From WJJR01 sp964440935 (lineage in GTDB: Bacteria > Zixibacteria > MSB-5A5 > WJJR01): a stretch of 54,997 bases of DNA. Of this stretch, positions 8,957-17,520 are shown piece after piece. Within the stretch, counting starts at the first letter, position 1; each line of letters opens with the position of its first letter. The stretch spans positions 1-54,997 of the forward strand of contig CAYTTY010000025.1 in assembly GCA_964440935.1 (NCBI GenBank), in the 5' to 3' direction. Both the position numbers and the translations under genes were made by a program. The notes under the pieces are model-generated. The model was not told the DNA's origin. It made no database searches and saw only the letters and a program-made list of their open reading frames with translations.

Positions 8957-11251
8957 CTAAAACTCTGCACTGATCCCGATCGACGGCAAAATGCCGATCT
9001 CATCTTCGGTCTCGACAATCCCCTCACGTGCATTGTAACGCGGCGTGCTGTCGCCGATGTGATTGTAGATGTTCTGAATATCCAGGTAGGTGGTCAGGTT
9101 CCAGCCGTCGAAGAACCAACGCTTGTCGACGCGCACATCGAGCGCGTGCGATGTGGACAGGCGCTCGGAATTGTAACGCTCCGGATCCTGAGTTCCGTCG
9201 GGATTAAACGGTGTGTACGGTCGCCCGGTGGCCAATCGAAACTTCGAAGAGAATTCCCACTCATCATTGAAGATGTAACCGCCGGTCAGATTCACAATCG
9301 CCGTCTGATCGTAGCTGCCGTCGCGGTAGACACCATCGAGACCCGTATACTCCGACCGATTCAAGCTCAGGTTGACCGTCCCGTACAAGGGACTACTCGA
9401 CAGCTTCTTTTGCAGCGAAAGCTCCAGCCCATAGGCCCGTCCGCGACCTTCACTGACCAATGAGTCGATGCCGAACGCGGTGAAACTCTCCTCCGATCCG
9501 CCGAAGCCGGCACCGGCATTCGACAGGACAATCCATTCCTGCTCCGTGCTCGCCGGTACATCACGATATCGTTTGTAGTAACCCTCGATGCTGATGCGCG
9601 TGTCGGTCCGCGCCAAGATCTCAATGCCACCGACGGCCTGATCGGCGCGAATGAAATCGAGTGACCGATTCACGGGATTCGATCCCAGCCAGATCAGCGA
9701 CGGTGACTGGTAATACCGCCCGATACTCCCCGACAAGGTTACGCGTCCCGCGGCGTCAGCCGAAACAGCGAAACGTGGCGCCACAGCCCACTTGTTGTCG
9801 ATCGCATCGAAGTAATCGGCACGCAGGCCGCTGGTGAGGCTGATGGCACCGAAATCACGTACGAGTTGCACATACGATGCACCTTTGAACGCATCGACAT
9901 CGAAATCGTTGTCACGCTCGAATGTCTCGCCGTACGTATTCGTGAACGGTTCCAGGTAGATGTTTCCATCACTCTCCGCACGCTGCCCCGACAGTCCGGC
10001 GGACAATCGCAAACCACTCTGCACACTCACCAGCGCATCGATATCGGCCGTCAAATCACGTTCCTGCGAGGCGCTCTCAAAAATCGGATTGAGCAGGGAG
10101 TCGTTCTGACGGTAATCGTAATCGACAAATGTCTGCGACAATGAGGACGTCACTGAACCGCGCGAAAACAGATGACGCCAGGAGACGCCTACCACCGCCT
10201 GCTCCATGTTGGTGTTCAACCGTCGCGAGTTCTCGTAGCGGTCCTCGGCATCATTAATAAACAGGCGCACATTATCCAGTGCCCCAATACCCAGGATCGA
10301 CAGCCGGTCGCGTGGAGAAATCTGGTGGGTGGTCTTCGCCATAAAATCCCAATACTCGGGGACAAATTCGAATCCGGCCGCTTTGAAGATGAAATCCAGA
10401 TAGCTGCGCCGGGCCGAAAACAACATCGACCCGTTCGTACCCAGCGGACCCTCCAAGTTCAATCCAAACTGAGTGGCGGAAACCGTCGCTTTGCCGCCGA
10501 ACCGATCGGTACGTCCGTCGCGCAGATTGATCGACAACGCCGACGAGAGGCGATCCCCGTAGCGCACACCGAAACCACCGGTGTAGAACCTGATATTTTC
10601 GACAAAGTCGAGATTGATGTAACTCAGCGGGCCACCCGACGAACCCTGTGTCCCGAAGTGATTGATGTTCGACACGCGAAAACCGTCGATCAGATACAGA
10701 TTTTCGGTTGGCGCGCCGCCGCGTACAATCAAGTCATTGCGTCCGCCGTCGACTTGCGCCACACCGGGAAGATTGGCGGTCGCGCGCACGACATCTTCAA
10801 AGCCGCCGGGCAGCCGCCGAATCTCTTCGCTCGATTGCGATTGCACGCTCGTGGTGGCGTCGGGTGGTTTGGTGAAAAACCCACTGCGCACCACCACGTT
10901 CGATTCAAGTTCGACAGTCGTGGGGGTCAGTTCAAATGAGACTTCGGCCGGACGGTTGGGACTGACGAGAATATCAGTGGAAACTTGCGCTTCGTATCCG
11001 ATCAGGCTGGCGCGTACCGAATAGGTTCCCGATGGGACATCTGTGATGCGAAACCGTCCCCGCTCATCGGCCACCGCACCGCGCTCGGTACCGATCACCA
11101 AAACCGACGTCCCGGGCAGTGGCTCGCGCGTGGTGACATCCTCAACACGACCCGTAATGATACCGACCCGACCAGCATCGGAGTCGGCGTGAACGACCCC
11201 GTGAGGGAAGATCATTAGCAGGAGAGCAAGATGGATGAATGTGCGTTTCAT
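8957..11251 (-). CDS. TonB-dependent outer-membrane receptor
   Basis: A 764-residue outer-membrane protein starting at the ATG at 11251 with a signal peptide (MKRTFIHLALLLMIFPHGVV, then HA-DSDAG). Residues 30-115 form a carboxypeptidase-regulatory-like domain (GIITGRVEDVTTREPLPGTS). Residues 120-240 form the plug (LPGVAQVDGGRNDLIVRGG, ENLYLIDGFRV). The rest is a 22-strand-type barrel, ending in an aromatic-terminated strand (IGISAEF). It should import a substrate with energy from TonB/ExbBD, which are not in the window. The substrate cannot be told. It is a single gene transcribed against its left neighbour; the weak ribosome site suggests low expression or a leader. Confidence 0.9.
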   Translation of the reverse strand: MKRTFIHLALLLMIFPHGVVHADSDAGRVGIITGRVEDVTTREPLPGTSVLVIGTERGAVADERGRFRITDVPSGTYSVRASLIGYEAQVSTDILVSPNRPAEVSFELTPTTVELESNVVVRSGFFTKPPDATTSVQSQSSEEIRRLPGGFEDVVRATANLPGVAQVDGGRNDLIVRGGAPTENLYLIDGFRVSNINHFGTQGSSGGPLSYINLDFVENIRFYTGGFGVRYGDRLSSALSINLRDGRTDRFGGKATVSATQFGLNLEGPLGTNGSMLFSARRSYLDFIFKAAGFEFVPEYWDFMAKTTHQISPRDRLSILGIGALDNVRLFINDAEDRYENSRRLNTNMEQAVVGVSWRHLFSRGSVTSSLSQTFVDYDYRQNDSLLNPIFESASQERDLTADIDALVSVQSGLRLSAGLSGQRAESDGNIYLEPFTNTYGETFERDNDFDVDAFKGASYVQLVRDFGAISLTSGLRADYFDAIDNKWAVAPRFAVSADAAGRVTLSGSIGRYYQSPSLIWLGSNPVNRSLDFIRADQAVGGIEILARTDTRISIEGYYKRYRDVPASTEQEWIVLSNAGAGFGGSEESFTAFGIDSLVSEGRGRAYGLELSLQKKLSSSPLYGTVNLSLNRSEYTGLDGVYRDGSYDQTAIVNLTGGYIFNDEWEFSSKFRLATGRPYTPFNPDGTQDPERYNSERLSTSHALDVRVDKRWFFDGWNLTTYLDIQNIYNHIGDSTPRYNAREGIVETEDEIGILPSIGISAEF

Positions 11252-11406
11252 TGGCCGATCTCAACACGGTCCCACCGTCCGCGTGACAACACAAGATGCA
11301 CATCCTTGTTCCCCTCAATCAAATGAAAGGAACCGTCCATTCAAACCATTGTTATTTCAGGAAAGAATGTCGGAAATATTTGAATACGGGTAGACGACCA
11401 CCGGGC
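11252..11406. other. Upstream region of the TonB receptor
   Basis: An A+T-richer stretch (around 11320-11390) that must contain the promoter of the leftward TonB receptor gene. No clear -35/-10 pair or operator was recognised. It is followed by the MITE-like copy C. Confidence 0.4.
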
Positions 11407-11565
11407 TATAGCGCTTGTCGGAATAACTGTCCGATTCCAAAGTGCCGTCACGCGCCCTCGCGTGACGGCTCTCTCTTACCAGCAAGGCGTCACCCGAGGG
11501 CGGGTGACACCACATACGACCAATGTGTTGGATTCAAACGGAAAAGACTTCTGACAATCGCTCTA
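11407..11565. mobile_element. MITE-like element, outer family, copy C
   Basis: A 159-base element with left end TATAGCGCTTGTCGGAATAA and right end ACTTCTGACAATCGCTCTA. The interior (GTGCCGTCACGCGCCCTCG, then GGCGTCACCCGAGGGCGGG) matches copy B in reverse complement and the truncated copy at 34903 in direct orientation. Confidence 0.8.
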
Positions 11566-11615
11566 ACCCCCGGTGCTATGTGATGCCGCGCCTACGGCGC
11601 TCGCGATGTCGACGA

Positions 11616-12170
11616 CTACAACTTCGCCGGTGTAATTCCCTGCTGCGCCTGGTACTTGCCTTTCTTATCGGCGTAGGAAATGTCACACACATCGGTCGAT
11701 TCGAAAAACAACACCTGAGCAATGCCCTCGTTGGCATAGATACGCGCCGGCAACGGTGTCGTATTCGAAATTTCGAGCGTTACATAACCCTCCCACTCCG
11801 GCTCGAACGGCGTCACATTCACGATAATACCACAGCGGGCATACGTCGATTTGCCGAGACAAACTGTAATGACATTGCGGGGAATGCGAAAATACTCGAC
11901 CGACCGTCCCAACGCAAAGGAGTTCGGTGGAATGACACAGACATCGGATTGGATCGTCACAAACGCGTCCGAACGGAAATCCTTCGGATCGACAACCGAA
12001 CCATAGACATTGGTGAACACCTGGAATTCATCGGCGACACGCATGTCATATCCATACGACGACACACCATACGATATCACGCCATCGCGCACCTGACGGT
12101 CGGCAAACGGTTCGATCATGCCGTGATCGCGGGCCATCCTCTGAATCCAGGTATCGGGTCTGACAGACAT
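11616..12170 (-). CDS. dcd: dCTP deaminase
   Basis: A 184-residue cytoplasmic enzyme of the trimeric dUTPase/dCTP deaminase family. It deaminates dCTP to dUTP (or, in bifunctional members, on to dUMP) for thymidylate synthesis. The start at 12170 follows ggagag. Family signatures are visible: SSYGYDMRVADEF near the N-terminus, GKSTYARCGIIVNVTPFEP in the middle and EGYVTLEISNTTPLPARIY, whose Glu in TLEI is the catalytic base position. The length is typical. It is the last gene of a leftward run behind menE (gap about 106 bases), so it may ride on the menaquinone transcript, but its own promoter cannot be excluded. Whether it is mono- or bifunctional cannot be decided here. Confidence 0.95.
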   Translation of the reverse strand: MSVRPDTWIQRMARDHGMIEPFADRQVRDGVISYGVSSYGYDMRVADEFQVFTNVYGSVVDPKDFRSDAFVTIQSDVCVIPPNSFALGRSVEYFRIPRNVITVCLGKSTYARCGIIVNVTPFEPEWEGYVTLEISNTTPLPARIYANEGIAQVLFFESTDVCDISYADKKGKYQAQQGITPAKL

Positions 12171-12276
12171 ATGACTCTCCTCGCAAGGTGAAAGGCAATG
12201 CGTGTCCGGCTAAACTAACGGCGAGACACCAAGCAGAAAACCGAATTCTCCAAGTGACAATGATTGCGAGCCCTCG

Positions 12277-13782
12277 TTACGGTTGCTCCTGCTGAGCCAA
12301 CCACAGATATAATGCCGACCGGTCCACCTTATCCAAGGCCGTCGTTGGTAGTGGGTTCAGACAAACAATTCGCTTCGGAATCTTGTAGTGCGCCAAGTGT
12401 TCGCGCAGGAAGCCCTCAACTGTCGCCGGCTGAACCGCCTCAATCGCCTCAACAAACAGCACCGATGCCTGTCCCCACTCGTGATCATCCACGGCCAACG
12501 TCGCCACGCGGTGGACGCCCGTACACTGAATCGCAGCCTGCTCGATTTCTCTTAACGAGACATTCTCCCCGCCGGAAATGATGATATCATCACGACGTCC
12601 CAGTACGTGAAGATAACCATCCGAATCGAAACAGCCAACATCCTCCGTGTGGAGCCAGCCATCCTCGGATATTGGCACAATCGAGCCATCAGACTGCCAG
12701 TAGCCGTCCGCCACCATCGGCCCACGAATGCAGATTTGGCCAACATCATCCGCAGCGCACGATTCGCTGTAATCGGCACGGATGTCAATCTCACACATCG
12801 GCAGCGGACGCGCGGCATCATCCGGCCGCGTGGCGTCACTCGGCGACTGTGTGGCCGCCTGCGACGATGTCTCCGTCATGCCATAAGTTCCCAAGACCGG
12901 ATACTCCGCCGTGCGTGCAGCATCCATCAGCGATCGATCCGTTCCGCCACCACCGACTAAAATCGCGCGCACACAGTCCGGACACGATTGATCACGATGA
13001 ACATCCACAATGCGCTGCAACATCGTTCCAACAACGGATAGATGGGTGATTTCCAATTCCTCAATGGTATTCAGCAGGGTGTCAGCATCGAAGTGCGGCA
13101 TGACCGCAACACCGAATCCCGACACCGCCGCCCGATGCACAATCGACAGTCCACCGACATGATAAAGAGGCAAGTCGATCAACCAACAGTCTGTGGGCCG
13201 ATGTCCCAGGTTGATGGCGGAAGCCAGTGCACCAAAGTAGTGATTTCCGTAGGTCAATGCCACCAGCTTCGGCTCACCCGAACTCCCCGATGTTGCCACA
13301 ATAGTACAAATGTCATCGAGCTCGACACTCTCGGGTACAGCCAAGTGAGGAGCCTCAATCTCCGTCCACTGCGTCCAATGTGTCTTTTCCCGTCCGCACT
13401 CACCGAACACAAGCGCCTGGATTCCCGCATCCAAATCATCAATGAAAAGCCTCTTTGCGTTCTCCTCATTAGCCAGCAGCACCGTTGGACCGACCGCGAG
13501 GATGAGCCTTCTCATCTCCGATGGACTCAACCGTGCATTCATCGGTACCAGAATCGCACCAATACGAATCGCCGCATGAATCAGACTCAACCACGCGAGC
13601 GAATTCCCAGCGCAAACCGCAATGCGATCCCCCCGTGAGACGCCGCACGCCAGCAGCCGTTGTGCATCGCGAATGATCTCTCCTTCGAGTTCGCCGTAGG
13701 TCACTGGACCGTCCGCATTAACCGCCGCAATAAGACCTGGCGCATACCGCGACAATCGCACAGTGGGATAGACGATTGTCAT
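12277..13782 (-). CDS. menE: o-Succinylbenzoate-CoA ligase
   Basis: A 501-residue member of the adenylate-forming enzymes. It activates o-succinylbenzoate with ATP and CoA, the step before naphthoate ring closure by MenB. Visible motifs are the P-loop-like TIVATSGSSGEPKLVALTYG, GTYGMTETSSQ, the hinge region WLHTEDVGCFDSDGYLHVLG and GRRDDIIISGGENVS, and a C-terminal lysine in TALDKVDRSAL. The ATG at 13782 overlaps the TGA of menC by four bases, which indicates translational coupling. The identity as MenE rather than another acyl-CoA ligase rests on its place within the men operon. Confidence 0.93.
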   Translation of the reverse strand: MTIVYPTVRLSRYAPGLIAAVNADGPVTYGELEGEIIRDAQRLLACGVSRGDRIAVCAGNSLAWLSLIHAAIRIGAILVPMNARLSPSEMRRLILAVGPTVLLANEENAKRLFIDDLDAGIQALVFGECGREKTHWTQWTEIEAPHLAVPESVELDDICTIVATSGSSGEPKLVALTYGNHYFGALASAINLGHRPTDCWLIDLPLYHVGGLSIVHRAAVSGFGVAVMPHFDADTLLNTIEELEITHLSVVGTMLQRIVDVHRDQSCPDCVRAILVGGGGTDRSLMDAARTAEYPVLGTYGMTETSSQAATQSPSDATRPDDAARPLPMCEIDIRADYSESCAADDVGQICIRGPMVADGYWQSDGSIVPISEDGWLHTEDVGCFDSDGYLHVLGRRDDIIISGGENVSLREIEQAAIQCTGVHRVATLAVDDHEWGQASVLFVEAIEAVQPATVEGFLREHLAHYKIPKRIVCLNPLPTTALDKVDRSALYLWLAQQEQP

Positions 13783-14855
13783 CGCGCCAGCTCCAGACCG
13801 AGACCGGGAATGAGCGGCAACCGGATGAAAGCGTGATCAATCTGCAGAGGATCTGTAACCAATCCGTTGGCAATCATACCTGCCGTCGACAAACCGGATG
13901 CGGCCGCTGCCTCTCCGCAGGCTGCCGCCAGATGCGCGGTCGCCGCCAGACCAACATCACTCTCCCACGATGATGTCAGCACTATCTGTTTGCCGTACTC
14001 GCGCGCCAATCGCGCCAGTTGCAGACACGGTGTCAATCCGCCAATCGTCATGGGTTTCAGAACCAATACATCGCAGAGGTCATTCTGTAACAATTGTACG
14101 CCAGTATTCGCATCAAGTACGTCTTCATCCAGCGCAAGTCGAATACCGCACTCGCGTGCAATCTGCCGGGCACGTTCTGCTTGCCCCACCGGCAGCGGTT
14201 GCTCTATAAACTCCAGCCCGACATCAGAACACCCCGTACAAAACTCGCGCAATTGTTCTGCATTCCATCCGGCGTTCACATCGGGACGGAGACGTACCGT
14301 CGACGACCGAGCACGGAGTGCCCGTACCCGTTGTACATCGCCCACCACACCACCGATTCCAACCTTGATCTTAAAACACGAGTAGCCCTCATCAATCCGC
14401 TGTTCGAGTTCCTCCACCAATTCCGACATGGTCTGTGAACGCAACAGCGCATTGACCTCAACATCGAGAGATGCATCGGAATCAAGCCACTGACTTAACG
14501 GCAGGCCGGACAGCCGTGCCGCGCAGTCAGCCAGAGCTGTTTCGATGCCAAACCGACACGATGGGTACAATGGCATCGCTGCAGTGACATGGCCGACAAC
14601 ATCATGCAATTCACTAATTGACGATGGAAGGGCAAGTTGCGCCAGGCGAGACTGCACCGACGTCCATTGTCCCATCGCATCATCAGCATTCTCCTGTGAA
14701 AATCCCGGAAGCGGCGCCACATCTCCAGTGCCAACCGTACCGTCTGCCGTTGCGACGCGAACAAGGAATCCCACCCGCTGCCGATATTCGCCGTGTGCAG
14801 TCACAATCGGACACGGTAGTTCACGAGCATATGGTATGTGAGACCACGTCAGCAT
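13779..14855 (-). CDS. menC: o-Succinylbenzoate synthase
   Basis: A 358-residue enolase-superfamily enzyme that dehydrates SHCHC to o-succinylbenzoate. The catalytic KxK is in SCFKIKVG (about residue 150), and the three metal ligands are Asp in RPDVNAGW, Glu in EFIEQPLP and Asp/Glu in LALDEDVLD. The second catalytic lysine is in LVLKPMTIGG. The start at 14855 is two bases after the menA stop and the gene overlaps menE by four bases, so it is inside the operon. Length and motif order fit the family. Confidence 0.95.
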   Translation of the reverse strand: MLTWSHIPYARELPCPIVTAHGEYRQRVGFLVRVATADGTVGTGDVAPLPGFSQENADDAMGQWTSVQSRLAQLALPSSISELHDVVGHVTAAMPLYPSCRFGIETALADCAARLSGLPLSQWLDSDASLDVEVNALLRSQTMSELVEELEQRIDEGYSCFKIKVGIGGVVGDVQRVRALRARSSTVRLRPDVNAGWNAEQLREFCTGCSDVGLEFIEQPLPVGQAERARQIARECGIRLALDEDVLDANTGVQLLQNDLCDVLVLKPMTIGGLTPCLQLARLAREYGKQIVLTSSWESDVGLAATAHLAAACGEAAAASGLSTAGMIANGLVTDPLQIDHAFIRLPLIPGLGLELAR

Positions 14856-14857
14856 GA

Positions 14858-15766
14858 TTAGAGATTAAGGCCAATGGCCAGAAGAACGCCGAATACAATC
14901 TGCAATTGCGCCGTGCGAGCGAGCACCACGTTCATTGTCGGACCATCGGTAGTGGTAAACACCGTGCGAATCAATCGCCACGCCGGCAGCAAGCACGCAC
15001 TTGCCAGCAATACGCCGGCGCTGCTCATCCCCAAACCGAGAACAACGGCCGGCACGAGTGCTGCGACAATCACAACCACGGCATACTCCATTCGTGCACC
15101 TGAACGCCCTAACATCACCGCCAGTGTGCGTTTACCGGTTTGTCGATCGGTATCGATGTCACGCAGGTTGTTCACCACCAGAATCGCAACGGCCAAGAGT
15201 CCCATCGGCAGGCTCAGAAGAAACGCTGTCGTGGTGACCGTCAGTGTTTGCACGTAATATGTTCCCACAACGGCCGCCACGCCGAAGAAGATGAACACAA
15301 ACAGCTCACCCAATCCACGATATCCATACGGAAACGGCCCACCCGTATACAGAATCGCCGCGACAATCCCGAGTACACCAATCATCAGGATCGGCCAGCC
15401 ACCCCGCCAGATCAGCAGCAATCCGATGATCACAGCCAGTCCAACGACAGAGAACAGCGCACGCCGCATCTGAGTGGGCGTGACATATCCGGCCTGTGTC
15501 ACGCGCAACGGTCCGAGGCGCTCGGACGTATCGGCGCCACGCTCAAAGTCGAACAGATCATTGGCGAAGTTTGCGGCGATTTGGAGGAGAATGGCCCCGA
15601 TCACGGCACCGACTGCCGCCCACAGGTGAAAGCCGCCGTCACGCCACGCCAGCGATGTCCCCACCAACACCGGCGACACCGCCGCCCACAGTGTCTTCGG
15701 TCGCGATGCCTGCAACCACACCCAGGCGCGCGACGGTGTTACGGGAACATCACTCATGGCCGGCAT
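14858..15766 (-). CDS. menA: 1,4-Dihydroxy-2-naphthoate polyprenyltransferase
   Basis: A 302-residue integral inner-membrane prenyltransferase of the UbiA family that joins the polyprenyl tail to dihydroxynaphthoate. The first Asp-rich motif is NFANDLFDFERG (about residue 70), and the second is NNLRDIDTDRQTGKRT (about 195). Eight or nine hydrophobic segments are visible. The start at 15766 follows agga; an ATG three codons later is an alternative. The gene begins 13 bases after menB. Confidence 0.95.
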   Translation of the reverse strand: MPAMSDVPVTPSRAWVWLQASRPKTLWAAVSPVLVGTSLAWRDGGFHLWAAVGAVIGAILLQIAANFANDLFDFERGADTSERLGPLRVTQAGYVTPTQMRRALFSVVGLAVIIGLLLIWRGGWPILMIGVLGIVAAILYTGGPFPYGYRGLGELFVFIFFGVAAVVGTYYVQTLTVTTTAFLLSLPMGLLAVAILVVNNLRDIDTDRQTGKRTLAVMLGRSGARMEYAVVVIVAALVPAVVLGLGMSSAGVLLASACLLPAWRLIRTVFTTTDGPTMNVVLARTAQLQIVFGVLLAIGLNL

Positions 15767-15779
15767 CAGTCCTGCGAAC

Positions 15780-16601
15780 TTAAGGAAGTCGCGGATACTT
15801 GCTGAAGTCAGGCTTGCGCTTCTCCAAGAACGCGTTCTTGCCTTCCTGCGCTTCCTCGCTCATATAGAACAACAGCGTCGTATTCCCGGCCAATTCCTGA
15901 AGTCCGGCTTGCCCATCGCAATCGGCATTGAACGCGGCCTTGAGACAGCGAATTGCCATCGGGCTGTTGGCCAGAATCTCGCGGCACCATTGCACCGTTT
16001 CCTCTTCCAGTTTGTCCAGTGGGACGACGGCGTTCACCAATCCCATGTCCAGCGCCTGTTGCGCATCGTACTGACGGCACAAATACCAGATCTCACGCGC
16101 CTTCTTCTGTCCGACGATGCGCGCCATATACGATGCGCCAAAGCCGGCATCGAAACTGCCCACCTTCGGCCCGGTTTGTCCAAAGCGGGCGTTGTCGGCT
16201 GCAATCGTCAGATCGCAGAGCAGATGCAACACATGCCCGCCGCCAATCGCATACCCCGCCACCATTGCGATGATCGGTTTGGGAAAACTGCGCATCAGCC
16301 GCTGCACATCGAGCGCATTCAAACGCGGGACGCCGTGATCGTCGACATACCCCGCATCGCCGCGCACACTCTGATCGCCACCCGAACAGAACGCATCCGG
16401 CCCTTCCCCGGTTAGAATCACCACACCGATCGAGGGATCCTCGCGCGCATCGTGCAACGCTGCGGTCATGTCAAACAGTGTCTGCGGACGAAACGCATTG
16501 CGCACGCGCGGACGATTGATGGTGATCTTGGCGATCCCCTCCGCCTTGTCATAACGGATGTCGGGATATTCTCCGGCCGCTGTCCAGTTGATTGAAGCCA
16601 T
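15780..16601 (-). CDS. menB: 1,4-Dihydroxy-2-naphthoyl-CoA synthase
   Basis: A 273-residue crotonase-fold enzyme catalysing the ring closure of o-succinylbenzoyl-CoA. The oxyanion-hole segments GPDAFCSGGDQSVRG and YAIGGGHVLHLLCDLTIA are visible, as is the family-typical GPKVGSFDAGFGASYMA. The C-terminal EGKNAFLEKRKPDFSKYPR is the MenB hallmark. The start at 16601 has ggagtg eleven bases ahead. A gap of 91 bases separates it from menH; no clear promoter or terminator was recognised in that gap, and the next genes are packed tightly. Confidence 0.97.
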   Translation of the reverse strand: MASINWTAAGEYPDIRYDKAEGIAKITINRPRVRNAFRPQTLFDMTAALHDAREDPSIGVVILTGEGPDAFCSGGDQSVRGDAGYVDDHGVPRLNALDVQRLMRSFPKPIIAMVAGYAIGGGHVLHLLCDLTIAADNARFGQTGPKVGSFDAGFGASYMARIVGQKKAREIWYLCRQYDAQQALDMGLVNAVVPLDKLEEETVQWCREILANSPMAIRCLKAAFNADCDGQAGLQELAGNTTLLFYMSEEAQEGKNAFLEKRKPDFSKYPRLP

Positions 16602-16692
16602 GTTCCATCACTCCTATCAAATCGTCAGTTTGTTTATCAACTCGTGTAACGGTATCCAATCTGTAAGTCGCCGATAGACGATTCAACCCACT

Positions 16693-17520
16693 TCAATAGG
16701 CCGTATCGCTTAAAAACTCACGTACACACGCCACGGTCGCCTCGGGACGCTCCCAATACGGTGAATGCCCGGCATTCGCGATGACACGAAATCGTGCATT
16801 GGGAAGAACTGCGCTCATCGTCAGTCCGATGTCGGTAAACTTGTGGTCCTCCTCACCAACCATCACCAATGTCGGAAGGCTCATTGTGGGCAGTTGATCG
16901 TGCAGTGGTGATTGCGTACCGGTCCCCATCCCCCGTAAGCTCAGCGCCAAGCCCTTGGCGGTGTTCCGCAGACGCAATGCACGCATGCGTGAGCGCTTGT
17001 CGTCCGACAGCCGTCGATGTCCTGCGAAGATTGGCTTGGCGTCCCATTTGTCTGCAAATGCTTCGATACCGATCTCCTGAATATCATTCGCCAGCGCATC
17101 ATCACTCCGGCGTCGTTCCTCACGCTGCGCCTCATCAGCAATGCCCGGCGACGCGCTTTCCAACACCAGATGTGTGAGTGTTTGCCGATGCCGCAACGCA
17201 TACTGCAACGCCAACCGTCCACCCATGGAATATCCCCAAAGAATTGCGGGAGAAATCTGTAGTGCGTTCATTAATGCCGCCAACTGATCGGCAACAACCG
17301 GCAATGGGAACTCATCGACGTTGTCGGAACAACGCGTGTCCCCGTGGCCCGGCAAATCAACGGCAACACATCGATATTCATCGTGCAGGTAATCGATGAT
17401 CTCCTCCCATACTGCCGCACATCCGGTGAAGCCATGCAGCAACAGAATGGCCGGCCGGCCATTCCTGCCCCGGTCGACGACATTCCAGTGACAATCTCCG
17501 GCAGTCACAACCGCAGTCAT
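16693..17520 (-). CDS. menH: Alpha/beta hydrolase, probable SHCHC synthase
   Basis: A 275-residue alpha/beta hydrolase. The nucleophile elbow is GYSMGGRLALQ (Ser near residue 100), the oxyanion segment LLHGFTGCAAVWEE, the acid Asp in GEEDHKF and the base His in NAGHSPYWERPE. This pattern, and the place directly after menD with a four-base ATGA overlap, fits MenH, which eliminates pyruvate from SEPHCHC to give SHCHC. Without the context it could only be called a hydrolase. Confidence 0.88.
   Translation of the reverse strand: MTAVVTAGDCHWNVVDRGRNGRPAILLLHGFTGCAAVWEEIIDYLHDEYRCVAVDLPGHGDTRCSDNVDEFPLPVVADQLAALMNALQISPAILWGYSMGGRLALQYALRHRQTLTHLVLESASPGIADEAQREERRRSDDALANDIQEIGIEAFADKWDAKPIFAGHRRLSDDKRSRMRALRLRNTAKGLALSLRGMGTGTQSPLHDQLPTMSLPTLVMVGEEDHKFTDIGLTMSAVLPNARFRVIANAGHSPYWERPEATVACVREFLSDTAY

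Noticed and set aside
10172..10939. Rightward frame of 255 codons inside the TonB receptor gene
   Set aside because: An antisense by-product of high-GC codon use; the opposite strand shows clear TonB plug and barrel features.
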